This document shows positions 7,172 to 14,628 of a DNA stretch of 17,514 nt, one piece after another. Every line of letters begins with the position of its first letter. The first letter of the stretch is position 1. The stretch is from the NCBI GenBank assembly GCA_035297265.1, contig DATGZH010000015.1, positions 1-17,514 of the forward strand. Reading direction: 5' to 3'. The translations under genes were made by a program, and so were the position numbers. Source of the DNA: DATGZH01 sp035297265 (GTDB taxonomy: Bacteria; Actinomycetota; Acidimicrobiia; Acidimicrobiales; RAAP-2). The notes beneath the pieces were generated by a model. That model worked only from the letters and a program-made list of their open reading frames with translations, was not told the origin of the DNA and did not search any database.

Positions 7172-8764
7172 AGCAGAGGGGCACGATGCGATAGCCCCGA
7201 GAGCGGGCTGCCGTGATGATCGTGGGGAGCGCTGCGACCGTCTGGGACCGGTCGCCCCCACCGTCGTGCAGGATCACGATGGCGCCGGGATGCAGCGCTG
7301 ACAGCACCCGCTGCGCGACCACCTGGGCGCCCGGACGCAGGTAGTCCGACGGGTCGACGTCCCAGAGCAGCTCGGCGAGGCCCCGCGAGGCGAGCTGGGT
7401 GAGGACTGCCCCGTCGGTGTCCCGTAGGGGGGTCGGAGGCACGACACCGGCCGGAAGGAGATGCTCGAGAGCAACTGGTCGTTGCGGTCCACCTCACCCC
7501 CCCAGCCGCTCGGGGGCAGCCCGGTCAGGCGCACGTGGTTCCACGTGTGGTTCACGAGGGCGTCGCCGGCGAACACCTCGGCCCGGAGCAGGTCGGGGTG
7601 GGCGGCGCCCTCGTCGCCCACGATCTCGAAGCTGGCCCGCACGTGGTACTGCGCCAGCACCTGGAGGATCTGCGGCGTGTACTGGGGGTTCGGTCCGTCG
7701 TCGAACGTGAGGGCCATGACTTTCTCGCCCCGCCGGTAGGGGGAGTCGGGGAGGTCGAAGAGGTTGTGCACCACCTGCCCGGGAACGGGCCGGGCAGGGC
7801 CGGGGAGGAGCCACAGGCCCCGACCGTCCGGGGAGGCGGCGAGCGCGACCACCGGCTCGGCCGTCAGCTGACCTCCGGCCGACCCCACATAGGGCGCGTC
7901 CCCGAACGCGAACACGCCGCCGTCGGCACTCGCCAGCCAGTAGCCCGAGCCGTCGGGGGTCGTGGCCATGCTCACCACCGAGCCGAGGAGCGGCTTCCCC
8001 GCCATGGAGCCGGCGAAGGGGGCGTCGCCGAACGCGAACACCCCGCCGTCCGCCGCCACCAACCAGTAGCCGCCACCGTCGGGGGTGGCCGCCATGGCCA
8101 CGATCGGCGCCTGCAGGTCGAAGGAGCCGGCCGAGCCGGCGAAGCGGGCGTCACCGTAGGCGAACACTCCCCCGTCGGCCGCGGCCAGCCAGTAGCCCCG
8201 ATCGTCGGGCGTCACGGCCATGGCCACGATCGGCGCCCGCAGCGAGAGGGCACCTGCCGACCCGGCGAACTGGGCATCGCCGAAGGCGAACACGCCACCG
8301 TCGACCGCAGCCAGCCAGTAGCCGCCGCCGTCGGAGGTGGCCGCCATGGCCACGATCGGCCCCTGCAGGTCGAAGGCGCCGGCCGAGCCGGCGAAGCGGG
8401 CGTCGCCGAACGTGAAGACGCCGCCGTCCGACGCGGCCAGCCAGTAGCCGCCGCCGTCGGAGGTGGCCGCCATGGCCACGATCGGCGCCTCGAGGACCTG
8501 CCCCGCCTTCGAGCCGTAGCTCAGGGCGTCGCCCAGCGGGACCGGCTGGCCTGGAGCCGGTGGCGCCGACGCCGCGCCGGTCGACGGCCGAATGAGGACG
8601 GCGACCGGCAGCAACGAGCCGGTACCGAGGACGGCGATCAGGACGAGACGACGCAAGGTGGACGGTCCGCACGTGCCGGCCGACGGGCCTCGACACGGCT
8701 CGCCTCGACGTCGGCTGGGTCGAGACCCTCGAGGTAGGTGGTCTCCACCACTGCGGCGCCGCAC
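7170..8764 (-). pseudogene. polysaccharide deacetylase (NodB fold) with N-terminal repeat domain, interrupted by a -1 frameshift
   Basis: Read from GTG 8764 this encodes a membrane-anchored or secreted carbohydrate esterase 4 protein. A basic leader is followed by a hydrophobic segment (LVLIAVLGTGSLLPVAVLI), then 42-residue repeats, then the NodB domain: MALTFDDGPNPQYTP (metal Asp pair), NHTWNH (metal histidines) and RPPYG. Just after RPPYG the frame breaks; the rest (DTDGAVLTQL, LLWDVDPSDYLRPG, ILHDGGGDRSQT) continues in another frame to TGA 7170-7172. Adding one base at the GGG on this strand (plus 7421-7423) restores RPPYGDTDGAV and a 531-residue protein. Every motif is otherwise intact, so this is a fresh mutation or a sequencing/assembly slip. 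GTG 8764 is favoured because GAGG lies eight bases upstream; TTG 8656 would give a shorter signal peptide. The gene begins 13 bases after the nicotinamidase stop. It probably trims acetyl groups from peptidoglycan or another wall glycan. Confidence 0.8.
7800..8490 (-). repeat. 126-bp (42-residue) tandem repeats coding for a propeller-like domain
   Basis: Five and a half in-frame units of consensus APIVAMAATPDGGGYWL / AADGGVFAFGDA.FAGS. The CAGTAGCC landmark recurs exactly every 126 bases at 7938, 8064, 8190, 8316 and 8442. Each unit has Gly-Tyr-Trp, Asp-Gly-Gly and Phe-Gly-Asp turns, as in beta-propeller blades. Such repeats are common in exported proteins of Acidimicrobiia (recall) and may bind cell-wall glycan. 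Confidence 0.85.
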
Positions 8765-8777
8765 GGCGGTTGCCTCG

Positions 8778-9416
8778 TCAGTTGCCGTTGGAGGAGTCGA
8801 GCACCTGGGCCCCGGCGGCCGCGGCTTCCCGCAGCGCGGCCTCGCTGCTCTCGGGATGGACGCCGGCGCAGAGCGCGACCGGGATGACGACTTCGTAGCC
8901 ACGGGCGAGCCCGTCGAGGGCGGTGGCCCGGACGCAGTAGTCCGTGGCCAGTCCGGCCACCACGAGACGGCGGATCTGCCGCTCGTGCAGCCATTCGTCG
9001 AGCGTGGTGGAGCCGTCGGAGGCCAGCACGGCCTCGAAGGCCGAGTACGCCGCCGTCGTCTCCCCCTTGTGGAACTCGGCCTCGACGTAGGCGTCGATCT
9101 CCTGGGCCACTACCGGGTGCACGTTGGCTCCGGTCGTGCCGGCGACGCAGTGATCGGGCCAAGTCTCGACGAAGTCGGGGGCGGATCCCGTGGTGGAGGC
9201 GAAGTGCGGTCCGGGAGCGACGTGCCAGTCCCGCGAGTGGCATCGGGCCCCGTAGCACCCGTGGTCGAGCCGGAGGTGCTCGGCCACCCGGGCGAGCACC
9301 GCCTGTCCGCCGGCCACACCGAGCGCGCCACCCTCGACGAAGTCGACCTGCGGATCGACGACGATGAGCGCCGTCTCGCGTCCTGCACCGAGGTCGGTCG
9401 CCCGGGGCACATGCAC
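8778..9416 (-). CDS. pncA: nicotinamidase (PncA-type isochorismatase fold)
   Basis: This 212-residue hydrolase should convert nicotinamide to nicotinate, feeding the nicotinate phosphoribosyltransferase encoded at 3869-5248. All active-site residues of M. tuberculosis PncA are present. The catalytic triad is Asp21 (VVDPQVDF), Lys117 (EFHKGET) and Cys161 (ATDYCVRATALDG). The metal ligands are Asp63, His65 and His71 (SRDWHVAPGPHF) and His89 (WPDHCV). The GTG 9416 start lies six bases after a GATAAT box, consistent with a leaderless mRNA; the first strand begins at residue 15, so about 13 extra N-terminal residues precede the usual start. The deacetylase gene follows 13 bases after its stop and is likely co-transcribed. 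An enzyme of this type would also be expected to activate pyrazinamide. Confidence 0.93.
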   Translation of the reverse strand: MHVPRATDLGAGRETALIVVDPQVDFVEGGALGVAGGQAVLARVAEHLRLDHGCYGARCHSRDWHVAPGPHFASTTGSAPDFVETWPDHCVAGTTGANVHPVVAQEIDAYVEAEFHKGETTAAYSAFEAVLASDGSTTLDEWLHERQIRRLVVAGLATDYCVRATALDGLARGYEVVIPVALCAGVHPESSEAALREAAAAGAQVLDSSNGN

Positions 9417-9422
9417 CGTTCC

Positions 9423-9428
9423 ATTATC
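9423..9428 (-). promoter_or_regulatory. -10 box of leaderless nicotinamidase promoter
   Basis: GATAAT on the minus strand (9428 to 9423) ends six bases before the GTG start at 9416. This is the spacing of actinobacterial leaderless promoters, in which the start codon is +1. A -35 box is not clear. Confidence 0.5.
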
Positions 9429-9438
9429 GCCTGGTCGA

Positions 9439-9456
9439 CCCCGGACGAACCCGGGG
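9439..9456. promoter_or_regulatory. inverted repeat between divergent genes, possible operator
   Basis: CCCCGG (9439-9444) and CCGGGG (9451-9456) form a perfect 6-bp dyad around ACGAAC. It lies midway between the two divergent start sites, where the -35 region of the nicotinamidase promoter should be. A shared regulator is possible; the GC-rich composition makes chance occurrence a real alternative. Confidence 0.3.
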
Positions 9457-9480
9457 CCTCCGCCCCGCCCGGTCGGACGC

Positions 9481-9486
9481 TACGGT
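9481..9486 (+). promoter_or_regulatory. -10 box of leaderless kinase-like gene
   Basis: TACGGT (TANNNT type) ends six bases before GTG 9493, the same spacing as on the opposite strand. This supports GTG 9493 as both transcription start and translation start. Confidence 0.45.
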
Positions 9487-9492
9487 GACCCG

Positions 9493-10194
9493 GTGCACGA
9501 GCCCGGTTCGCTCCTCGCGTCGGGTCGAGACGCCGACATCTTCGAGTACGGGCCGACGACGGTCCTCCGGCGGTCCCGCAAGGGACGGTCCCTGGCCAAC
9601 GAGGCGCACGTGATGACCTACGCCCGAGCCGCCGGCTACCCGGTGCCCGCCGTCGAGGAGATCAGTGACGACGGCACGGACCTCGTGATGGAGCGGGTCA
9701 CCGGTCCCTCGATGCTGAGCGTCCTCGGCCGGCGCCCCTGGTCCCTCGACGGCAACGGGGCGATCCTCGCCGATCTCCACCTGCGCCTGCACGACATCGC
9801 CGCCCCCGACGGAGTCGGGGCGGGACCTGGGCAACCTGGTGATCGGCTGCTGCACCTCGACCTGCATCCGCTCAACGTGCTGCTCTCGCCCCGAGGACCG
9901 GTCGTGATCGATTGGACGAACGCCTGTCGGGGCGTCGGGGCGACCGATGTGGCGCTGACCTGGGTCCTCATGATGTCGGCCGCCATACCGGCTGGGCGGC
10001 TGGCCGCCGCCGTGCTGGGCCGGGCCCGCTCGCTCTTCGTCAGACGCTTCGTCGGGCACTTCGATCGGGAGGCGGTGGCGGCGGAGCTGGCCAGCGTCGT
10101 CGCCTGGAAGGTGCACGACCCCCATATGTCAGCGGCAGAGCAGGCGGCAATGTGGCGGCTCGCCGCGTCCGAGGGCGCGGCCGCGCAGCCGTAG
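9493..10194 (+). CDS. aminoglycoside phosphotransferase-like small-molecule kinase (APH family)
   Basis: A 233-residue protein with the short APH/choline-kinase fold. The glycine loop is degenerate (LASGRDADIFEYG, 8-20). NEAHVMTYARAAGYPVP (36-52) includes the conserved Glu and following helix, and VMERVTGPSM (65-74) is the hinge. The catalytic loop HLDLHPLNVLL (121-131) has Asp123 and Asn128, and VVIDW (137-141) gives the metal-binding Asp140. It therefore looks catalytically competent, but the substrate (a sugar, amino alcohol, lipid head group or drug) cannot be told. It is shorter than typical APH resistance enzymes (about 260-300), so I would not call it a resistance gene. GTG 9493 is chosen from the TACGGT box and because longer reads run into the divergent nicotinamidase gene. 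Confidence 0.82.
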   Translation: MHEPGSLLASGRDADIFEYGPTTVLRRSRKGRSLANEAHVMTYARAAGYPVPAVEEISDDGTDLVMERVTGPSMLSVLGRRPWSLDGNGAILADLHLRLHDIAAPDGVGAGPGQPGDRLLHLDLHPLNVLLSPRGPVVIDWTNACRGVGATDVALTWVLMMSAAIPAGRLAAAVLGRARSLFVRRFVGHFDREAVAAELASVVAWKVHDPHMSAAEQAAMWRLAASEGAAAQP

Positions 10195-10298
10195 CGATCG
10201 GCGACTCAGGGCACGCCGATGACGAAAACGATCCCCCTCGGGGTCTGGTTGTCACCTCCCGACTGGGACGACGGGCCAACCGGGTCGCCCGCTCCCTG

Positions 10299-10409
10299 TT
10301 GCAGAGCCGAGTGACCTGGGCGGACGTCATGATCGGCTTGCTAGCGTCCTTCGAAGAGATGCAGGAGGTGGTCTCCGCCTTCCGAGCGTCGACCGAGCGA
10401 GGCGCATGA
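10299..10409 (+). CDS. possible small protein coupled to ftsH
   Basis: In the 211-bp gap before ftsH one frame stays open and ends at TGA 10407-10409, overlapping the ftsH ATG 10406 as ATGA. Its last part (VTWADVMIGLLASFEEMQEVVSAFRASTERGA) is a plausible amphipathic helix. The overlap is typical of translational coupling. No ATG start is available; TTG 10299, GTG 10311 or a CTG at 10245 are the options, none with a good ribosome site. A separate 31-codon frame begins at ATG 10219 and stops at 10314. Either a real short peptide or chance; I do not recognise it. Confidence 0.25.
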   Translation: MQSRVTWADVMIGLLASFEEMQEVVSAFRASTERGA

Positions 10410-12358
10410 TGACCGTCGGCAACCGTCACCTCACCAGTTCCGCGAAGCCCGGCCCGGAGCGAGATCGACCGAAGGCCCCCGCTCCCCCGCCTCCCCCCCG
10501 GTGGCGGTCGTGGCTGCTCCTCGCCGGTGTGGTCATCACCGCGCTGCTGTTCCTGACCCCCCGCATGGGCGGCAAGCCGACTGAGAACTACACCTATTCC
10601 AAGTTCCTCTCGGAGGTCAGCGCCGGTGGCGTGAAGACGGCCTCCATCAACCCCAACGGTGGGATCACAGGGGAGCTCAAGAACGGCGACAACTACACGA
10701 GTCAGATCCCCACGGCGATCGACGACCAACAGCTGGCCCCGACCCTGAAGGAGCACGACGTCACGATCACCGGCGTCGGGGCGTCGTCCAGCGTCCTCAC
10801 GACCATCCTCTCCTTCCTGCCGCTCTTGCTCTTCATCGGGGTGTTCCTCTGGCTCGGTCGCAGCACGAGACGCCAGCTGGCCGGTGGGATCATGGGCTTT
10901 GCCGGCTCGCGGGCCAAGGTCTACGACGAGGACCGCCCGACGACCAGGTTCTCCGACATCGCTGGCTACGAGGGGGCCAAGCAGGAGGTCGCCGAGGTCG
11001 TCGACTTCCTCCGGCGCCCGGAGCGGTACACCCGGGCCGGCGCCGTCGGACCCCACGGCGTGCTCATGGTCGGCCCGCCCGGTACGGGCAAGACCCTCAT
11101 GGCCCGGGCGGTGGCCGGCGAGGCCGAAGTGCCCTTCCTGGCGCTCACGGGTTCGAGCTTCGTCGAGTTGTTCGTCGGCGTCGGTGCCTCCCGGGTCCGC
11201 GACCTGTTCGCCGACGCCCGCAAGCGTGCGCCGTCGATCATCTTCATCGACGAGATCGACGCCATCGGCCAGCGGCGGGGCGGATCCATCGTCTCGAACG
11301 ACGAACGCGAACAGACCCTCAACCAGCTGCTGGCGGAGATGGACGGCTTCGACCCTGCGACCAGTGTGGTCATCATGGCCGCGACGAACCGCCCCGAGAT
11401 CCTCGACCCGGCGCTGCTCCGACCCGGACGCTTCGACCGGCAGGTCGAGATGCCTCTCCCGAACCAGGCCGAACGCACCGCCATTCTGCACGTCCACGCT
11501 CGGGAAAAGCACCTCAGCAAGGACGTCGACCTGAGCATCGTCGCTCGCGGCACCCCGGGGTTCTCCGGGGCGGATCTGGCCAACTTGATCAATGAGGCGG
11601 CCATCGTCGCCGTCCGGCACGATCGAGAAGTCATCCACCAATCCGATATCGACGAAGCACGGGACCGGCTCCTCCTCGGACGAAGGGATAGCTCCAATGC
11701 CCTCCTGCCCCAGGAGAAGCACTCCGTGGCGGTCCATGAGACGGGCCACGCCCTCGTGGCCTTGCTCTCCGAGCACGCCGACCCCGTGGCCAAGGTGACG
11801 ATCCTCCCGGCCGGCCAGGCCCTCGGGGTCACCCAGCAGCTCCCGCTCGACGAGCGCCACCTTTACCCGGAGAGCTACCTCCTCACCTCCCTCGCCGTCC
11901 GACTCGGCGGACGGGCGGCCGAAGTACTCATCCTCGGGGAAGCGTCGACCGGAGCGTCCAGCGATCTCAGCGGCGCGACGGACCTAGCGACCCGGATGGT
12001 GCGTGACTGGGGACTGTCGCCGCGGGTCGGCCCCGTGAGCTACGGATCGGAGTCCGGCTACCTCAACGGCTCAGGGTCCTTCCAGCCTCGGCCCTACGCG
12101 GAGGAGACACAACGAGCTATCGACGAAGAGGTCAGCCGGCTGCTCAGCCAAGCGGAGAACACGGCAAACGGGATCCTCTCGGACAATCGGCCAGCGCTCG
12201 ACGCGGTCGTCGCCGTCCTGCTCGAGAAGGAGACGATCAACGGGGACGAGTTGGCCGACATCGTGCGGCACGCCGGCAGCACTATTCCACCGTCACCCAA
12301 TGGCAACGGAGTGATGCCTTCACAAGAGGCGCAGCCGGAGTCCGTCATTCCTCGTTGA
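10406..12358 (+). CDS. ftsH: ATP-dependent zinc metalloprotease FtsH
   Basis: A 650-residue membrane AAA+ protease that extracts and degrades membrane and soluble proteins as a hexamer. A cytoplasmic proline-rich leader (residues 18-32) precedes TM1 (35-51); a periplasmic loop (52-130) and TM2 (131-150) follow. The AAA module has Walker A GPPGTGKT (223-230), pore loop FVELFVGVG (252-260), Walker B IIFIDEID (278-285) and the second region of homology through RPGRFDRQV (339-347). The peptidase has HETGH (444-448) and Asp520 in SSDLSGATDLA as third zinc ligand. All catalytic residues are intact. ATG 10406 and ATG 10409 are both possible; GAGCGAGG just upstream suits 10409 better. The sequence differs from typical housekeeping FtsH in the DERHLYPESYLL stretch and lacks a long acidic tail, so it may be an extra paralogue. 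Confidence 0.95.
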   Translation: MMTVGNRHLTSSAKPGPERDRPKAPAPPPPPRWRSWLLLAGVVITALLFLTPRMGGKPTENYTYSKFLSEVSAGGVKTASINPNGGITGELKNGDNYTSQIPTAIDDQQLAPTLKEHDVTITGVGASSSVLTTILSFLPLLLFIGVFLWLGRSTRRQLAGGIMGFAGSRAKVYDEDRPTTRFSDIAGYEGAKQEVAEVVDFLRRPERYTRAGAVGPHGVLMVGPPGTGKTLMARAVAGEAEVPFLALTGSSFVELFVGVGASRVRDLFADARKRAPSIIFIDEIDAIGQRRGGSIVSNDEREQTLNQLLAEMDGFDPATSVVIMAATNRPEILDPALLRPGRFDRQVEMPLPNQAERTAILHVHAREKHLSKDVDLSIVARGTPGFSGADLANLINEAAIVAVRHDREVIHQSDIDEARDRLLLGRRDSSNALLPQEKHSVAVHETGHALVALLSEHADPVAKVTILPAGQALGVTQQLPLDERHLYPESYLLTSLAVRLGGRAAEVLILGEASTGASSDLSGATDLATRMVRDWGLSPRVGPVSYGSESGYLNGSGSFQPRPYAEETQRAIDEEVSRLLSQAENTANGILSDNRPALDAVVAVLLEKETINGDELADIVRHAGSTIPPSPNGNGVMPSQEAQPESVIPR

Positions 12359-12519
12359 GTACGACGCCCAGCTCACCAAGGCGCTCGCTCCGTTGCCCGC
12401 GCTGGGCTCCCCGTTCCGGCCGACGATTCCGAGCCATCGGAAGACCTCGAGGGCCGCTACCGACGCACTGAGTCATCTCTGCGGCGCCAGACGTTGCTTG
12501 CTTCTGGAGCGCAATGTCA

Positions 12520-12557
12520 CACTCACCCAGTTTGAGCTGCTAATCCCTAGGTGAGTG
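12520..12557. repeat. 8-bp inverted repeat, possible terminator or binding site
   Basis: CACTCACC (12520-12527) is matched by its exact complement GGTGAGTG (12550-12557) across a 22-base spacer, in the gap between convergent genes. The loop is long for an intrinsic terminator; no T-run follows. Confidence 0.35.
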
Positions 12558-12568
12558 CTGGTTTCGAT

Positions 12569-12592
12569 TGTCCGTCGAAGTACCGACAATTG
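12569..12592. repeat. short inverted repeat ATTGTC/GACAAT
   Basis: ATTGTC and GACAAT arms face each other across about twelve bases (about 12569-12592), twelve bases downstream of the preceding repeat. It could form the second part of a convergent terminator. Function is not shown. Confidence 0.25.
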
Positions 12593-12677
12593 CTGCTTGC
12601 AGTCGCTGAATATCGCTCAGCGTGGTAGGACCGTTGCCCGGGCGTCAGGCCGATGGCCGGAGGTCTCGCTCCCCTCC

Positions 12678-14555
12678 CTAGGCGGTGACAGCCGTCGTGG
12701 ACGTCGTGGTGGCAGGAGTGACGGAGGAGTACATCTTGGCGACGTTCACGTCCTCGCTGTCCTTCTGGGTAAGAAGCGCGTCGTCGGTGAGATCGAGGAC
12801 CAGGACATCGGGGTTGTCGATCGGTGACTTGAACGCGACGTAGTAGGTCATCTGGAGGATGTGAGGGGCCGTCGTCCTCGGATAGCAAACGAACCCCTTC
12901 GCGATCATGTTGTTGTCGCCAACCGTCACGGCCGTCGAGCACGACGACGACGTGGCCCCTTGGACTTGGAGCCGCGTCGGAATCAAGATCTCAGAGACCA
13001 CCTGCGATGCGTTCTGCGAGGCTGAAGCCTGGAGATATCCGATCTTCACGCTTTCGTCCGGGTGGCCGGCGTGGTCGAGAACGATCGCCGCAGTATCCGA
13101 AAGCTGGCTGTTCTCAGTCCAACCCTGCGCCGTAGTCAGGCATAGAGCTTCGTTACAGACGCGGTGTGGAGCGAGCGCCGCCGTGTTGCTCGTTGTCGTC
13201 GTGCTCTTGTGCGCTGAAGTAGCCGGCGGAGCGTGGTGCGTCGTCAGCGCTGCCGCCCGTCCTCCGGAAGTGCTGTGGTGGGTCGCCAGAACGATCACGC
13301 CGACCACGATGGCAGCAAGCACGATCGCCACGGCTCCAAGAAGAATGGGACGCTTGGTTCCGCCTCTCTTCTCGCCACCTGCTCCCTCGCTTCGGTCGAT
13401 AGGGGTGCCTTGGTCGGCAGGAGCATGCGCCGCCAGGTGGGCGCTGGCGACCTCGGCTCGCACCTGTTCGTGCGTGGCCAGGTCCGCCAGTTCCGTTGCG
13501 TCGGCCATCGCCGCGCCGCGAGCCACGACCGTCTTCGGCTCATCGAGCATCTGGACCTTCGGCCCGAATCGCTCGGTCACCATGCGTTGGACGAGCGGTA
13601 TCCGGCTCGAGCCTCCAGCGAGGTAGATGCCCGCGAGCTCGTCCACCGTCGTACCCGCGTCGCGGATCGTGCGTTCGAGCTCGTCCAGCGTCTCGTCGAT
13701 GCGAGGCCGAATGAAGTCCTCGAAGTCGGCACGGGTCACGCGCAGCATGGCATCGAGCGGTGCAGGAGCGGCGATCGTCCATTCCGGTCTGACCGACAGC
13801 GCCTCCTTAGCCTCCCGGGCCTGGCGTCGCAGTTCGAGGCGGATTCGGCGCGCTTCACGATCGGTTCCTGCAGAGACGGTCTCCCAGGTCTCCTCATCGA
13901 GTTGGGAGCCGAGTATCTGGAAGACGCCCTCGTCGAAGTCCTCCCCGCCGAGATCGGGAATGCCACCCGGGCGGCCGAGCAACTGGAAGCCCTCTTCTCG
14001 ACGCACGAGGACCGTCGTGTCGAACGTGCCGCCACCCAGGTCGTAGACAGCAAGGGGTGTCCCCGGCTCGATCTCATGGCGGGCGAAGAAGCGCGCCGCC
14101 GCGACAGGTTCTGAGACGAACGTGGGGTCGGGCAATCTCGCCAGTGCCGCAGCCTCCGCCATGGTGCGCACGTACACGCCGTCGATCGCCCAACGGGCCG
14201 GGTGAGTCAGGCGGATGGCACTAGGGACTTGCCCACCGCGTGAGCGGGTGGCCTCGTCGGCAACCGCCTTCATCACCTCCGAGACGGCCTTGATCACCTG
14301 CACAGGCTCTCCGCCGAGCAAGAAGATCCCGTCTCCAAGGCGTCGCTTGGGGTTGCGCTCCAGACGATCCGGCATGCTCGGGGCTTGGAGTTCGGCCAGC
14401 TTGCCCACCACCAGGTTGCCGGTCGGGTCCGATAGAACCGCAGAGGGCATCCGGGTCTCACCATTGACGAGGACGACCTCAGTCTCCTCTCCGAACCGCA
14501 TGACTGCGCAGGTGTAGGTCGTGCCGAAGTCGATGGCGAGTGTCCAGTCAGCCAT
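12678..14555 (-). CDS. membrane-anchored Hsp70-like ATPase with extracytoplasmic domain
   Basis: A 625-residue protein. Residues 1-350 are an Hsp70/actin-fold nucleotide-binding domain: IDFGTTYT (8-15, phosphate 1), VSEPVAAA (147-154), YDLGGGTFDTTVL (171-183, phosphate 2) and YLAGGSSRIPLVQ (311-323, adenosine). There is no Hsp70 peptide-binding domain. Instead a charged linker leads to one transmembrane helix (about 402-425) and a Ser/Thr-rich stalk. A 160-residue outer domain has four cysteines (467, 472, 539, 557), probably two disulfides, and ends in a Thr-rich tail. The basic residues before the helix put the ATPase inside and the small domain outside. ATG 14555 is chosen over the TTG just before it because GGTGA lies four bases upstream. 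It lies 73 bases after the large repeat protein and is probably in its operon. It may sense or transmit across the membrane; the function is unknown. Confidence 0.88.
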   Translation of the reverse strand: MADWTLAIDFGTTYTCAVMRFGEETEVVLVNGETRMPSAVLSDPTGNLVVGKLAELQAPSMPDRLERNPKRRLGDGIFLLGGEPVQVIKAVSEVMKAVADEATRSRGGQVPSAIRLTHPARWAIDGVYVRTMAEAAALARLPDPTFVSEPVAAARFFARHEIEPGTPLAVYDLGGGTFDTTVLVRREEGFQLLGRPGGIPDLGGEDFDEGVFQILGSQLDEETWETVSAGTDREARRIRLELRRQAREAKEALSVRPEWTIAAPAPLDAMLRVTRADFEDFIRPRIDETLDELERTIRDAGTTVDELAGIYLAGGSSRIPLVQRMVTERFGPKVQMLDEPKTVVARGAAMADATELADLATHEQVRAEVASAHLAAHAPADQGTPIDRSEGAGGEKRGGTKRPILLGAVAIVLAAIVVGVIVLATHHSTSGGRAAALTTHHAPPATSAHKSTTTTSNTAALAPHRVCNEALCLTTAQGWTENSQLSDTAAIVLDHAGHPDESVKIGYLQASASQNASQVVSEILIPTRLQVQGATSSSCSTAVTVGDNNMIAKGFVCYPRTTAPHILQMTYYVAFKSPIDNPDVLVLDLTDDALLTQKDSEDVNVAKMYSSVTPATTTSTTAVTA

Positions 14556-14628
14556 CAATTCACCGCGATCAGAGCGTCGCCTAGAGATCCAATGTCGCGC
14601 CGCGGAGTATGTCTGGTGCCCACCATGC

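Larger units (their letters stand above)
12359..12677. other. intergenic region between convergent genes, no gene seen
   Basis: The 319 bases between the ftsH stop and the Hsp70-like gene stop hold no convincing reading frame on either strand and no tRNA-like fold. The right half is noticeably more AT-rich than the flanks. Two inverted repeats are present (12520-12557 and 12569-12592) and could serve as terminators or protein sites. Confidence 0.6.

Noticed and set aside
8765..8902. Longer N-terminus for the deacetylase
   Set aside because: It would overlap the nicotinamidase coding sequence; GTG 8764 has a GAGG eight bases upstream.
9493..10194. Antibiotic resistance gene
   Set aside because: Only the general APH catalytic motifs are present; the protein is short and nothing ties it to an aminoglycoside substrate.
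10040..11860. 606-codon minus-strand frame
   Set aside because: Antisense to the ftsH gene, which has every catalytic motif.
12678..14555. Canonical DnaK chaperone
   Set aside because: The ATPase motifs match but the peptide-binding domain is absent and a membrane helix plus outer domain replace it.
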